This document shows, piece after piece, positions 1 through 12,300 of a stretch of DNA of 64,000 nucleotides; positions within the stretch are counted from its first letter, which is position 1; each line of letters starts with the position of its first letter. Source of the DNA: Frankia alni ACN14a (lineage in GTDB: Bacteria; Actinomycetota; Actinomycetes; Frankiales; Frankiaceae); the NCBI RefSeq assembly GCF_000058485.1, contig NC_008278.1:3528962-3592961 (forward strand). The letters are read 5' to 3'. A program made the translations under genes and the position numbers. The notes under the pieces were generated by a model. That model saw only the letters and a program-made list of their open reading frames with translations. It did not search any database and was not told the DNA's origin.

Positions 1-478
1 CCAGGCGAGAGATCTCCTGGTTCACATCGTCGAGGTCGGGCAGTCTTCCGGGGGGATCTGTCGTGAGAATACGGTCGATCTCGGCACGCAGCGCACCCTC
101 GTCTACTCCCGCTCCGGCGAGGATGTCGGCGGCTACTCCGTGTGGCACGGTTGCGAGCGCGAGCAGCAGATGTTCGGTTTCGATTCGGTCGCTACCAGCT
201 CGTTGCGACTCCGCTGCTGCCAACCGAAATGCCTCCTTGACTCGGGGAGTGAAGGGCGTCACCTCACGTGACGGTGAATGGGGGCTGCCCGGGCTCCGGT
301 CGAACCGCGTACGCACCGATTCATACGAGAGACCCAGGGCCCGCAAGGCGACCCCCGCGACCCCGTGACCTTCACGCAGAAGCCCGAGAAGCACGTGCTC
401 GGTGTCGGCTTCCTCGACTCCCAGCTCCACCGCCTCCTGGTGGGACAGCCCAATCACCAGCGTGACCCGGTCAGTCAT
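1..478 (-). CDS. Clp N-terminal (ClpC-like) domain protein, partial
   Basis: An open frame starts at ATG 478 on the minus strand and runs off the left edge, giving about 159 residues. It carries two Clp_N-type helical repeats. The first has LSHQEAVELG (residues 11-20) and TEHVLLGLLREG (26-37). The second has FTPRVKEAFRLA (76-87) and TEHLLLALAT (101-110). Such domains act as substrate or adaptor docking modules in ClpC/ClpB ATPases and in short stand-alone proteins. The frame continues past the domain into a charged segment at the edge, so an AAA+ protein cannot be told from a short Clp-N protein here. Low similarity between the repeats and a Ser/Pro linker favour a stand-alone accessory protein (inference). 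Confidence 0.8.
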   Translation of the reverse strand, partial: MTDRVTLVIGLSHQEAVELGVEEADTEHVLLGLLREGHGVAGVALRALGLSYESVRTRFDRSPGSPHSPSREVTPFTPRVKEAFRLAAAESQRAGSDRIETEHLLLALATVPHGVAADILAGAGVDEGALRAEIDRILTTDPPGRLPDLDDVNQEISRL

Positions 479-1100
479 ACTCCGTGTCTTCCGGCGACCC
501 GCGAACACCGATGGCATCAGACCCTCCTTCCGCGAGCCTCCCGGCCGATGCGCCGTCCTGTCGTCGCTTCGGTGGCCACTCTAACTGGTGTGCGGCCGTT
601 GTATGTGCACTTGTTCGGCGGTCAGGCCGAGCGCGGACCTTCCTGCTGCGGCGGACAGGAAGACCGCAAGCTTGACTATAAGGTGATCGTTCGTCTTCCG
701 GCAGAATGAAGTGCGGATGGAGTGACGCGATCGTCCATGGCCGGAGGGTGAGTTCCCCCTGGAGTGGAGGAACCCTTGGCGCACGATTGATCCGCGGTGT
801 GAGATGCCGGATCCCCGGTCTGCCAAGGAGTACCGGAATCCTCCGGCTTCACCTGCGGAGCCGCGGGCAACCGTGCGCCTCACCCTGGAGGTCCTGCGCG
901 ACGACCAGCCGTCCCGCCCCGTCCCGAGCCGTGACCGGGCGGGTGGCTGGCGTGTGTCGGTGGGATAGTTCGGTCCGGTGGGCGGGCTGCCGCGCCATCG
1001 TCAAGGTAGCGGCGGGCACGAGCCGGCCGGCCGGCGTCCACGGTGCTGGTCACCTGGCCGTCGTTGACGAAGTTCGGACTGGCGAGTGCGGAGGTACGAC
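479..1100. other. Intergenic region, no supported gene
   Basis: About 620 bases lie between the minus-strand Clp-N gene and the plus-strand lipoprotein. Open frames of 60-150 codons exist on both strands, but none has a good ribosome binding site or recognisable sequence. The GC is lower around 560-760. I see no convincing promoter pair. Confidence 0.5.
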
Positions 1101-1751
1101 ATGCGTGGCGAACCCGGGGGGCGTCCGGGCCTGGTGGCCATCTCGCTGGCCGCCCTGCTGACCGCCGCCGGCTGTGGTGGCTCCACCGTCGCCACCGGCA
1201 CGAGCCCGCTCCCGACCTCCGCGACGTCTCCGACGTCCGCGTCGGCGGTCCCGGCGGCGTCGGCGGCGAAGGTGCGGCTGTCCTCGGCAACACCCTCATC
1301 GCCGGCGGTGGCCGCCGGGAGCGGCACGTCGGCGGTCCCGCGGTGCGAGGCGGGGGACCTGACCGTCGCGCTCGGTGCGGCGGACGCCGCGGCCGGCGGG
1401 CAGCATCAGCGTCCGCTGGTGGTGACGAACCGGTCGCCGCGGCGCTGCGCCGTGACCGGCTATCCCGGGGTGCGGTTCGTCGCCCGCGACGGATCGGCCT
1501 ACGACGTCGTGCGATCGCCGCTCGTCCGACCCGGCCGGATCGACCTGCCGCCCGGCGCCGACGCCCGGGCGAATCTGACCTACCTGACCACCGAGCCCGG
1601 CGACAGCGGCGCGTTCCTCCCCGCGCGCGTCCTCGTCACCCCGCCGGACACGACCACCGCGGTCGAGCTGCGCTGGGACGGCGGCCCGGTCCTCGACCAG
1701 TCGGGCGCCACCCATCCGGGCACCTACATCATGGCCTTCACCGCCGCGTGA
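1101..1751 (+). CDS. DUF4232 domain lipoprotein
   Basis: A 216-residue exported protein. ATG 1101 is chosen because GGAGG (1090-1094) sits 6 bases upstream; a GTG at 1086 is an alternative. The N-terminus is a lipoprotein signal, with an Arg-containing n-region, a hydrophobic core and the lipobox LLTAAGC, followed by a Ser/Thr/Ala-rich linker of about 60 residues. The rest matches DUF4232: an opening CEAGDLTVALG, an NRSPRRCAVTGYPGV segment with a conserved Cys likely paired to the first, and a C-terminal WDGGPV...GTYIMAF. DUF4232 proteins are secreted actinobacterial proteins of unknown function. It appears monocistronic. Confidence 0.75.
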   Translation: MRGEPGGRPGLVAISLAALLTAAGCGGSTVATGTSPLPTSATSPTSASAVPAASAAKVRLSSATPSSPAVAAGSGTSAVPRCEAGDLTVALGAADAAAGGQHQRPLVVTNRSPRRCAVTGYPGVRFVARDGSAYDVVRSPLVRPGRIDLPPGADARANLTYLTTEPGDSGAFLPARVLVTPPDTTTAVELRWDGGPVLDQSGATHPGTYIMAFTAA

Positions 1752-1814
1752 GTCTGTCCTGCCGCGTGAATCCGTCCTGCCGCAGGGCGTCACCGACCGA
1801 CGGCAGGCCGCCGG

Positions 1815-2390
1815 TCAACGACAGCGGCGGGCGGCCCACTCGTCGGCGAGCAGGGCGTAAACGATCTCGTCGGTCCACTCGCCGCGCAGGAGCTCGTTGC
1901 GGACGAAATACGCCTCGCGGCGCAGTCCGAGTCGCTGCAGGACGCGGGCGGAGGCGCCGTTGCGCGCGTAGATGCGCGCGACGATGCGGTGCAGGCCGAA
2001 CTCGTCGAAACCCAGCCGCAGCAGCTCGCGGGCGGCCTCGGTGGCGTAGCCGCGGCCGGCGACCGCGGGGTCGAAGACGTAGCCGACCTCGCCGCCGCCG
2101 TGCTCGCGGCTCGTCCACGTCAGCAGCACGTCGCCGACGAGCGTGCCGGAGTCGGCCTCGATCACGGCCAGACCCAGGGTCTGCTCCTCGTCGTCGAGCT
2201 CGCCGCGGGACCGTTCGATGCGGTCCAGCACGCCGGCGCGGTCGAGCACGCCGTGGGGCACCCAGCGCACCACGTCGGGCCGCGCCTTGTACGCCAGCAT
2301 CGCGTCGGCGTCGTCCGGGGTGGACGGGCGCAGCAGGAGCCGCGCGGTTCGCAGCGGGTAGCGCGGGCGAAGGGCTACGTTGCGGCTCAT
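1815..2390 (-). CDS. GNAT N-acetyltransferase (RimJ/RimL type)
   Basis: The 191-residue frame from ATG 2390 begins SRNVALRPRYPLRTARLLLRP, the usual start of RimJ/RimL-type acetyltransferases. An upstream in-frame start (2474) would add a 28-residue tail unlike the family. The acetyl-CoA loop follows the central strand, EVGYVFDPAVAGRGYATEAA, with a V-x-G-R-G-Y-A P-loop variant, and the C-terminus has ARNGASARVLQRLGLRREA, the usual N-x-x-S-x-x-x-L-x-x-x-G-F-x-x-E equivalent. It probably transfers acetyl from acetyl-CoA to an amino group of a small molecule or protein; the substrate is unknown. It is divergent from the TIR-like gene. Confidence 0.82.
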   Translation of the reverse strand: MSRNVALRPRYPLRTARLLLRPSTPDDADAMLAYKARPDVVRWVPHGVLDRAGVLDRIERSRGELDDEEQTLGLAVIEADSGTLVGDVLLTWTSREHGGGEVGYVFDPAVAGRGYATEAARELLRLGFDEFGLHRIVARIYARNGASARVLQRLGLRREAYFVRNELLRGEWTDEIVYALLADEWAARRCR

Positions 2391-2521
2391 CTCGTGACGG
2401 TAACGCCGGCCCCCGTCCGGCCTGCCCGGCGCGGCCGGCGTCCGGTCCGTACCAGGTAGTTTCCGGACGCACATTAGGTACTGTCCGGTCAGGTACTTCC
2501 CACGACGTTCGGGGGAAAGGG

Positions 2522-5008
2522 TTGCGCGCCAGACTGCGGGTGTTCGTCAGCCACACGTCGGACATGAACAAGTATCCGACTGACCGGGCCTTCGTGCGGG
2601 CGGCGTTGGACGCCGTGCGTCGCAGTGGGCACACCGCCATTTCGATGGACGACTTCCCCGTCGTCAGCAAGGTGCCGGCGTCCTTCTGCGAGGAGAAGGT
2701 CCGCGAGTGCGACGTGTACATCGGGGTCATCGGCCTGCGGTACGGCTCGCTGGTGGCCGGCGATCCGCGCGGCGCCGCCGCGCCGGCGAACGTCCCCGGC
2801 GTCGGCCAGCCGAAACCGGACTCGACGGACTCGACGGACGCCGTCGTCCCGCCAGGTCAGACGGCCGTCTCGTACACGGAACTGGAGTTCCGCACGGCGG
2901 TCGAGAAGAAGATTCCCCGGCTGCTGTTCCTGCTGGACGAGGACACTCCCATTCCGCGCAAGTTCACCGACAGGGATCTCGGGCCGGTCGATGCATTCCG
3001 GGAGCGGCTGCGAAACGCCGACGTGATTGTCGGCTTCTTCCGCACCGCGGACCACCTGGAAGCCCAGGTCACGCTCGCACTGTCCCAGCTGGTCGACAAT
3101 GGCGCAGTCGATGCCGCGCTTGTCGCCAAGCGGATCGCAGACAGGTCGCCGGTCACGTCCGGGACCGCCCCGCAGCCCCCGGACCTGACCGGCCTGACCG
3201 CCGCTACCGACCAGGCCGGCACAGGTGCGGCGGACACGGATGCGGCTGGCAGGGATACGGCCGGTGCTGCCGGTGCTGCCGGTGCTGATGACGCGGGGCG
3301 CCGGTTCCGCCGGCGGGGAACGTTGCCATACGTGCTTGGCGCGGCGGTCCTCGCCGGCGCCGTCGCCGCCGGGGCGGTCCTCGGCGCGGGGCTGGGCCGC
3401 CCGAGATCGTCGCACGCCTGCCAGGCGCCCGACCCGCTGACGGCGCTGCCGGCCGCGGCCACCTGGGTGGGATCCTTCGACGAGCAGTGCATCGGGTTCA
3501 GCGACGGGGCGTACACCTTCGACTCGACCTCGCCGGATCTCGCCGCGCTGCTGACCACGATCGGCCGGCAGAACGCCGCGCTCGCCGGCAAGGGCGGCGT
3601 GTACACGGTGGTGGTCGCGGCGCCGCTGACCGGGAGGCACCCCCCGCCGGGCGGCGGACAGGCCGACTCGCCGACGACCGTCGGGCAGGGGGGACTGAAC
3701 GAGCTGCTCGGGGCCCAGCTCGCGCAGGCGGCGACCAACGCCGCCGCGGATGCCCCGGGCGCCCGTTCCCGGTCCCGGATCCGGCTGCTCGTCGCCAACG
3801 TCGGCTGGCACTCCGACGGCGCGCTCACCGTCGCCCGGCACATCGACGAGGTGGCCCGCGCCGATCCCGGCCTCGCCGGGCTCCTGGGCCTGTTCCAGAG
3901 CACCTCCGCCGCCCGTCAGGCGGTGGCGTTGCTCAGCGGTACCACCGGTATCCCCATCGTGTCGTCCACGGCCTCCGACGACGGCTTCACCCGGCCCGTC
4001 GGGCCACCCGGGCAGACCCGCCGCGCGTTCGACTGGTACTTCCGGGTCGGGCCGACCAACCACCGGGAGGCGGAGGTCATCGCGAGGGCGATCCCCGAGA
4101 TCATGAAGCGGGAGGAGCGCGGCGACCAGCCCATCCGACCGTTGATCGTCTCCGCCGGGGCGGGTAACGGCCCGAAGGACGCCAACCCCGACCACTACAG
4201 CGACAACCTCGCCGAGGACATCAGAACGGAGCTGGGTCGAGTGCCGCGCGCCGCGCCGGCCGTCCGCGTGTCCTTTCCCGAGACTGCGCGGGCGGAGGCG
4301 GCCAGCGCCGCGGACGGCGGCCCCACCGTGGTGGGCGTGCTCGGCCATGACCTCAGCGAGCGCTGCACCGGCCCGCAGCCGCCGAATTTGATCATCTACA
4401 CCGGCCGGACCACCAGCGTGAACACCCTGCTGGGGGCGTTGACCGGGTCCGCCTGCGGCCGGGCGGACCCGCGTCTGCCGATCATCTCCGGAGACGACGC
4501 GATGGAGCTGGAGACCGACCCGGGGGAGATCGCGGCGGGCGCCCTGGGTCGCCACACCTTCTACTTCGCCGACTTCGGCCTTGCCCAGCCCGGCGACATC
4601 CCGCCGTCCTACTCGGAGCAGACCGGCGCGGACGGCACCGTGCCCCGGCAGTGGGCGACGCAGGTGCGCGACACCCCGCAGCGGCTCATCTCCGGGCACA
4701 CGATCGTCGCCTTCGACGCCCTGTCGGTGCTGGCATGGGCCATCGGCGCCGCCGAGCTCAACACCCCGCCGCCCGGCCAGCTCCGCGCGAACATCAAGGC
4801 GGTCCTGAACCTCACCTGCGGCGATCTCGCCCGCGCCGGTGCGAACGGCTACATCAGCTTCGACCGGTACGGCGACTCGACCAGCGCACCGGTGCTCATC
4901 CGCCGGTTCGACCCGACAGACGCCACGGTGACGACCATCGCGCCCGGCACGATCGCGCAGAGCCCGCGCCGCCCCGCCGCCGCGGTCGCCAACTGCACCG
5001 TCCTCTGA
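2522..5008 (+). CDS. TIR-like DUF4062 / transmembrane / periplasmic-binding fusion
   Basis: An 828-residue predicted membrane receptor. TTG 2522 lies just after a G/A-rich run (2511-2521); GTG 2540 is the alternative, and the long open frame upstream is shadow. The N-terminus, LRVFVSHTSDM, with CDVYIGVIGLRYG (about residues 61-73) and SYTELEFRTAVEKKIPRL, matches DUF4062, a TIR/SEFIR-like fold. An acidic, Ala-rich linker precedes one membrane helix (about residues 266-292). The outside part resembles a type I periplasmic-binding or branched-chain amino acid receptor fold: TVVVAAPLTG, FQSTSAARQAVALL, GIPIVSSTASDD, and near the end AFDALSVLAWAI and NGYISFDRYGD. This implies an extracellular ligand sensor driving a cytosolic TIR-like module. 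Domain identities are by eye; no NADase catalytic Glu is assigned. Confidence 0.7.
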   Translation: MRARLRVFVSHTSDMNKYPTDRAFVRAALDAVRRSGHTAISMDDFPVVSKVPASFCEEKVRECDVYIGVIGLRYGSLVAGDPRGAAAPANVPGVGQPKPDSTDSTDAVVPPGQTAVSYTELEFRTAVEKKIPRLLFLLDEDTPIPRKFTDRDLGPVDAFRERLRNADVIVGFFRTADHLEAQVTLALSQLVDNGAVDAALVAKRIADRSPVTSGTAPQPPDLTGLTAATDQAGTGAADTDAAGRDTAGAAGAAGADDAGRRFRRRGTLPYVLGAAVLAGAVAAGAVLGAGLGRPRSSHACQAPDPLTALPAAATWVGSFDEQCIGFSDGAYTFDSTSPDLAALLTTIGRQNAALAGKGGVYTVVVAAPLTGRHPPPGGGQADSPTTVGQGGLNELLGAQLAQAATNAAADAPGARSRSRIRLLVANVGWHSDGALTVARHIDEVARADPGLAGLLGLFQSTSAARQAVALLSGTTGIPIVSSTASDDGFTRPVGPPGQTRRAFDWYFRVGPTNHREAEVIARAIPEIMKREERGDQPIRPLIVSAGAGNGPKDANPDHYSDNLAEDIRTELGRVPRAAPAVRVSFPETARAEAASAADGGPTVVGVLGHDLSERCTGPQPPNLIIYTGRTTSVNTLLGALTGSACGRADPRLPIISGDDAMELETDPGEIAAGALGRHTFYFADFGLAQPGDIPPSYSEQTGADGTVPRQWATQVRDTPQRLISGHTIVAFDALSVLAWAIGAAELNTPPPGQLRANIKAVLNLTCGDLARAGANGYISFDRYGDSTSAPVLIRRFDPTDATVTTIAPGTIAQSPRRPAAAVANCTVL

Positions 5009-5025
5009 TCCGGCGCCGTCCGCCA

Positions 5026-5090
5026 CGGTGGTCGCTCGCGGTGGTCGCTCGCGGTGGTCGTCCGCGGTGGTCGTCCGCGGTGGTCCTCTG
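5026..5090. repeat. 13-bp tandem repeat, five copies
   Basis: Five near-perfect tandem copies of CGGTGGTCGCTCG (later copies end in GTCCG) lie just downstream of the TIR-like receptor gene. No coding function is apparent. Confidence 0.85.
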
Positions 5091-5191
5091 AGCCGGTCGC
5101 CCCGGCGACGGCGCCGGGCAACTGGTTGCGTCCGGGCACAACCGCGGTTGACGATCGGAGGGTTTGGCCCGCGGGCCTGGAGGGGAGCAGC

Positions 5192-6793
5192 GTGGTTGCG
5201 CAGGACCAGGGCCCGGGGCGGGCCACACCGTCGCCCCCGTCGTTCGTGCCGGCGACACCGGCCGCGGACCTCACCGGGGACCCTCCCGAGGACGCGCACT
5301 TAGGGCCTGTGTCCGCCGGAGGGACGCCCGCCGCCGGCAGCGGCGGCAGGGGCAACCGCGTCGCCCGCACCGGGTCGGGGGCCGGTTCAGCGTCGGAGTC
5401 GGACGGTGAGCGCCGGGATCGGCAGCTCATCCTGCTGACGTGCCTGGCGGGGATGTTCGCGACGACGTTCACGGCGACCGTGCTGTCCGTGTCGATCCGC
5501 ACGGTGGCCGGCGACCTACACAGCAACGTCGACGTCATCTCCTGGGCGGTGACCGGCTCGCTGCTCGCGCAGGCGGTCGCGATGCCGATCCTCGGCCGGG
5601 TCGGCGACATCCGCGGGCACCGGCGCACCTTCCTCGTCGGCTCCGTGCTCGCCGTGGTGTTCTCGCTGGCGACCGCGGTGGCCTGGGACCCGGTGTCGCT
5701 CATCGCCTTCCGTGCATTGGCACAGGTGGCGGGCGCCGCGACGATCCCCGCGTCGTTCGCGATGTTGTTCCACGCGTTCCCGCCGCACGAGCGGGTCCGG
5801 CCGTCGGCCTGGGCGTCGGGGGTGCTGTCGGGGGCGTCGGTCAGCGGGCTGGCGATCGGCGGGCTGGTCATCGACTCGATCGGGTGGCGGCCGCTGTTCG
5901 TCATGCAGGCCGGGATCGCCCTGGTCCCGCTGATCGCCGCGGTGAAGGTGCTGCCGGTCGACGTCGGCAACCGCAGCCTGACGCTGGACAAGACCGGCGC
6001 GCTGGTGCTCGGCGCGGCCACGTTCGCGCTGACCTTCGGGGTCAACCGGGCCGCCGGCTGGGGGCTGCGGCCGATCGTGATCGGCCTGCTCGCGGCCGTC
6101 CCGTTGCTGCTGTGGCTGCTGGTCGTGGTCGAGCGGCGCACCGCCATGCCGGTCATCCCGACGGTGCTGCTCGTCGAGCGCGACATCCGGGCCGCGGGGG
6201 CGAGTTCGTTCCTGCTCGGCGCCGCCCACATGGGCAACTTCCTGGTCACACCGCTGCTGCTGGAGGGGGTGTTCGGGCTGTCGGTCGCGGCCACCTCCCT
6301 GGTGACGATGACCCGCACCCTGTCGATCGCGCTGGCCGCGCCGTCGGCGAGCCGGCTGGGGGCCTGGATCCCGCCGCGGGTGCTCGCGGGCGTGGCCGGC
6401 GGGGTCTACACGATCGCCCTGGCCGTGCTCGCCCTCGGCACCCAGTACGACCAGCTCCCCGTGGTCATCGCCGGTCTGATCGTCAGCGGCCTGGCGTTCG
6501 GGCACGCCCAGCCGCCGCTGCTGGTGATCACCGGCAACGCCGCCGCCGCCGACAGCTTCGGCCTGGCCACCTCGCTGCAGCAGACCGCCAACCAGATCGG
6601 CGCGGTGATCGGGATGAGCCTGCTGTCGGCGATCGTCGGCGACGCGGTGCGCGCCGCCCCGTTCACCGTCGCCTACCTGGCCGCCGCCGGCCTGTCCGCC
6701 GCCGCCGGCCTCGCCATCCTCTTCGCCCGCCGCTCGCCCACCCTGCCCCTGCCTATCCAGAGGGATAAATCGGACACGAGAGCCTCCGGATAA
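5192..6793 (+). CDS. MFS transporter, EmrB/QacA-like (DHA2)
   Basis: A 533-residue multi-pass membrane protein. GTG 5192 is chosen because GGAGGGG (5179-5185) precedes it. About 70 polar residues precede the first helix (LILLTCLAGMFATTF). The loop SNVDVISWAVTGSLLAQAV followed by GRVGDIRGHRRTF is the major-facilitator motif A region with the D-x-x-G-x-R/H-R pattern, and the helix count fits a 14-TMS drug:H+ antiporter. The substrate is not predictable. The last 14 codons lie inside palindromic repeat copy A (6751-6797), so the tail PIQRDKSDTRASG is repeat-derived. Confidence 0.8.
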   Translation: MVAQDQGPGRATPSPPSFVPATPAADLTGDPPEDAHLGPVSAGGTPAAGSGGRGNRVARTGSGAGSASESDGERRDRQLILLTCLAGMFATTFTATVLSVSIRTVAGDLHSNVDVISWAVTGSLLAQAVAMPILGRVGDIRGHRRTFLVGSVLAVVFSLATAVAWDPVSLIAFRALAQVAGAATIPASFAMLFHAFPPHERVRPSAWASGVLSGASVSGLAIGGLVIDSIGWRPLFVMQAGIALVPLIAAVKVLPVDVGNRSLTLDKTGALVLGAATFALTFGVNRAAGWGLRPIVIGLLAAVPLLLWLLVVVERRTAMPVIPTVLLVERDIRAAGASSFLLGAAHMGNFLVTPLLLEGVFGLSVAATSLVTMTRTLSIALAAPSASRLGAWIPPRVLAGVAGGVYTIALAVLALGTQYDQLPVVIAGLIVSGLAFGHAQPPLLVITGNAAAADSFGLATSLQQTANQIGAVIGMSLLSAIVGDAVRAAPFTVAYLAAAGLSAAAGLAILFARRSPTLPLPIQRDKSDTRASG

Positions 6794-6797
6794 GCAG
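6751..6797 (+). repeat. 47-bp palindromic element, copy A
   Basis: It starts GCCTATCCAGAGGGATAAAT and ends CCTCCGGATAAGCAG. The ends form a hairpin (TATCCAGAGG with CCTCCGGATA, one mismatch). The reverse complement occurs at 13009-13055 with about 40 of 47 bases identical. The MFS stop codon lies within this copy. Confidence 0.85.
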
Positions 6798-6799
6798 GA

Positions 6800-6855
6800 C
6801 CGCCCGCCGCCCGCCGCCCGCCGCCCGCCGCCCGCCGCCCGCCGCCGGCCCGCCG
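6800..6855. repeat. 7-bp GC-rich tandem repeat
   Basis: Seven or so head-to-tail copies of a 7-bp unit (GCCCGCC) fill the gap between the converging MFS and nadE genes. Other 7-bp arrays occur at 17071-17105 and 53467-53500. Confidence 0.85.
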
Positions 6856-6886
6856 CCGCCGTGGGCTGGCGAGCGCGGCGCGGGCG

Positions 6887-9040
<2,154 letters not shown>

Positions 9041-9393
9041 CCTGTTGTCGGCGCACCGTCCGCAATGTCGCCCTCCCGCGATTGTCGCCCTCCCGCGAAC
9101 GGGTGAGCACGTTCGATCCGCCCGCACCCCCGGTGGTGCCAGCGGCGGTGCGGTGCGTGGCGGCCTGCGGCCGTGGGAGCGGGCCCCGGGCCGACCCGCG
9201 CGCGGGGTGCCGTCCCCGGCCCTCGCCGACCGGCCGGGCGGCGCAGCGCCCTGCGCAGCACCGATGCCGACGCCTACCGGACGGCAGGTCACCTCGAAGG
9301 CACTCAAACAGGGACTCACACCGGTAACTTCCGTCCTCCGGGAAGGGAAGGAAGTCCCTCGCCGCTGCGTCATCCCGCGTCGACTCTGGGTGT
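9041..9393. other. Divergent nadE/nifJ intergenic region
   Basis: About 350 bases separate the two divergent starts. It should hold both promoters, but I see no confident -35/-10 pair and no operator palindrome. No gene is supported. Confidence 0.45.
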
Positions 9394-12300
9394 ATGGGTC
9401 AGAAGACGATCGATGGTAACGAGGCCGCCACCTCGGTGGCCTACCGGGCAAGTGAGGTGATCGCCATCTACCCGATCACCCCGGCGTCGGCGATGGGAGA
9501 GCTCGCCGACGCCTGGGCGACGAAGGGCCGGGCGAACATCTGGGGTGCGGTCCCCGAAGTGGTCCAGTTGCAGAGCGAGGGCGGCGCCGCCGGCGCCGTG
9601 CACGGGGCGTTGCAGGCCGGCGCCCTGTCGACCACGTTCACGGCCTCCCAGGGCCTGCTGTTGATGCTGCCCAACATGTTCAAGATCGCCGGCGAGCTCA
9701 CGCCGATGGTCCTCCACGTCGCCGCCCGCACCATCGCCACCCACGCGCTGTCCATCTTCGGTGATCACAGTGACGTGATGGCCGCGCGCTCCACCGGCTT
9801 CGCCATGCTCGCCTCCTCGTCCCCCCAGGAGGCCCACGACCTGGCCGCGGTCGCGCACGCGGCCACGTTGGAATCCCGCGTTCCGTTCCTGCACTTCTTC
9901 GACGGCTTCCGCACCTCGCACGAGCTCAACGAGGTCGCCGAGATCGACGACGCCACGCTCGCCGAGCTGCTGTCCGCCGAGCGCATCGAGGCGCACCGGC
10001 TGCGCGCGCTGTCCCCGGACAGCCCGGTGATCCGCGGCACCACCCAGGACCCCGACACCTTCTTCCAGGCCCGGGAGGCGGCCAACGCCTACTACGCCGC
10101 CGTCCCCGGGATCGTGCAGCGGGCGATGGACCGGGTGTCCGCCGCCACCGGGCGGTCCTACCGGATCTTCGAGTACACCGGTCACCCCGAGGCCGAGCGG
10201 GTCGTCGTCGTCATGGGCTCGGGCCGCTCGGCGGTGCGTGACGCCGTCACCCGGCTGGTCGCGCGCGGCGAGAAGGTCGGCTTCGTTCAGGTCCGGCTCT
10301 ACCGGCCCTTCGACGGCGCGGCGTTCCTCGCCAGCCTGCCGGCGACGGTCCGCTCGATCGCGGTCCTCGACCGGACGAAGGAGCCGGGCGCGCTCGGTGA
10401 GCCGCTGCGCCTGGACGTGCTCGCCGCGCTCGCCGAGCGGCCCGAGAGCATGCCGCGGGTCATCGGCGCCCGCTACGGGTTGGCGTCGAAGGAGTTCACC
10501 CCGGCGATGGCGGCGGCCGTGTTCGACGAGCTGGCCCGCTCCCAGCCGCGCCGCCAGGTCACCGTCGGCATCCACGACGACGTCACGAACCTCTCCCTCG
10601 CCGTCGACGACCACGGCCACCCGGAGCCCGACGACGTGCGGCGCGCGGTGTTCTACGGGCTCGGCAGCGACGGCACCGTCGGCGCCACCCGTGCCACCGC
10701 CGGCATCGCCGCCGACCACACCCCGCTGCACGCGCAGGCGTACTTCGTGTTCGACTCCAAGAAGTCGGGCTCGATGACGGTGTCGCACCTGCGCCTGTCG
10801 CCGCGCCCGGTCGACGCCCCCTGGCTCATCGACGACGCCCAGTATGTCGGCTGCCACCAGTTCTCGCTGCTCGAACGGGTCGACGTCCTCGCCGTCGCCG
10901 CCACCGGCGCCACCGTGCTGATCAACAGCCCGTACCCGGCGGAGACGGTGTGGGAGCACCTGCCCGCCAACGCCCAGCGCCACCTGCTCGACCGGGACGC
11001 GCGCCTGTTCGTCGTCGACGCCGACCGGGTGGCCCGCGAGGCCGGCCTGCCCGGGATCGTCAGCCCCGTGCTGCAGACCTGCTTTTTGACCCTGTCCGGG
11101 CTGCTGGCGGCCGACACGGCGGTCGCGGCGGTCAAGAACGCCATCCGCATCGCGCAGGGCAAGCGCGGCGAGGCCGTGCTGCAGCGCAACTTCGCCGCCG
11201 TCGACGCCTCCCTCGGCGCGCTGGCCCAGGTCGACCTGACCGGTCGGACGGTGGGGGAGCGCGCGACCCGGCGCCTGTCCGGCGACGCCCCGGTGTTCGT
11301 CAAGGAGGTCACGGCCCGGATCATGGCGGGGGAGGGGAACCTGCTGCCCGTCAGCGCGCTGCCGATCGACGGCACCTTCCCGGTCGGCACGGCCCGCTAC
11401 GAGAAGCGCGCCATCGCCCACGAGCTGCCCGTCTGGGACGCCGACCTCTGCATCAACTGCGGCAAGTGCACGATCGTCTGCCCGCACGCCGCGATCCGGA
11501 TGACCGCCTTCGACCCGGCGCTGCTCGCCGACGCGCCCGCGACGTTCAAGTCGCGCCAGCCGAAGGACAAGGACCTGGCGGGGCTGCGGGTGACCATCCA
11601 GGTGGCGCCGGACGACTGCACCGGTTGCAGCCTGTGCGTCAAGGTCTGCCCGGCGACCAGTAAGGAGAACCGGGAGCACAAGGCCCTCGAGATGGTCGAC
11701 GCCGCGCCGCGGCTGGCCGAGGAGCGCGCCGGCTGGGCGTTCCACGAGACGCTGCCGGCGATCGACCCGACGCGCGTGTCGGCGGACAGCGTCCGCGGCT
11801 CGCAGCTTCGCCAGCCGCTGTTCGAGTTCTCCGGCGCCTGCTCCGGCTGCGGCGAGTCGCCGTACCTGAAGCTGCTCACCCAGCTGTTCGGCGACCGGAT
11901 CCTCGTCGCGAACGCCACCGGCTGCTCGTCGATCTTCGGCGGCAACCTGCCGACGACGCCGTGGACGACGGGTGCCGACGGCCGCGGCCCGGCCTGGTCG
12001 AACTCCCTGTTCGAGGACAACGCCGAGTTCGGCCTCGGCATGCGCCTGGCGCTCGACAGCCGGGCGCGCGAGGCCCGCCGGCTGCTGATGGCCGCCGCGG
12101 GGGTCGTCGGCGACACGCTCGTCGACGAGCTGCTGGGCGCCGACCAGAGCACCGAGGCCGGCATCCTCGCCCAGCGCGGCCGGGTCGCCGAGCTGCGCCG
12201 GCGGTTGGCCGGCGCCGAGCACGACGCCCGGCTCGACCCGCTCGTCGACAACCTCGTCGACAAGAGCGTGTGGATCGTCGGCGGCGACGGGTGGGCCTAC

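Noticed and set aside
706-1161. 151-codon plus-strand frame upstream of the lipoprotein
   Set aside because: No ribosome site, Arg/Cys/Trp-rich composition, overlaps the true start region of the DUF4232 gene.
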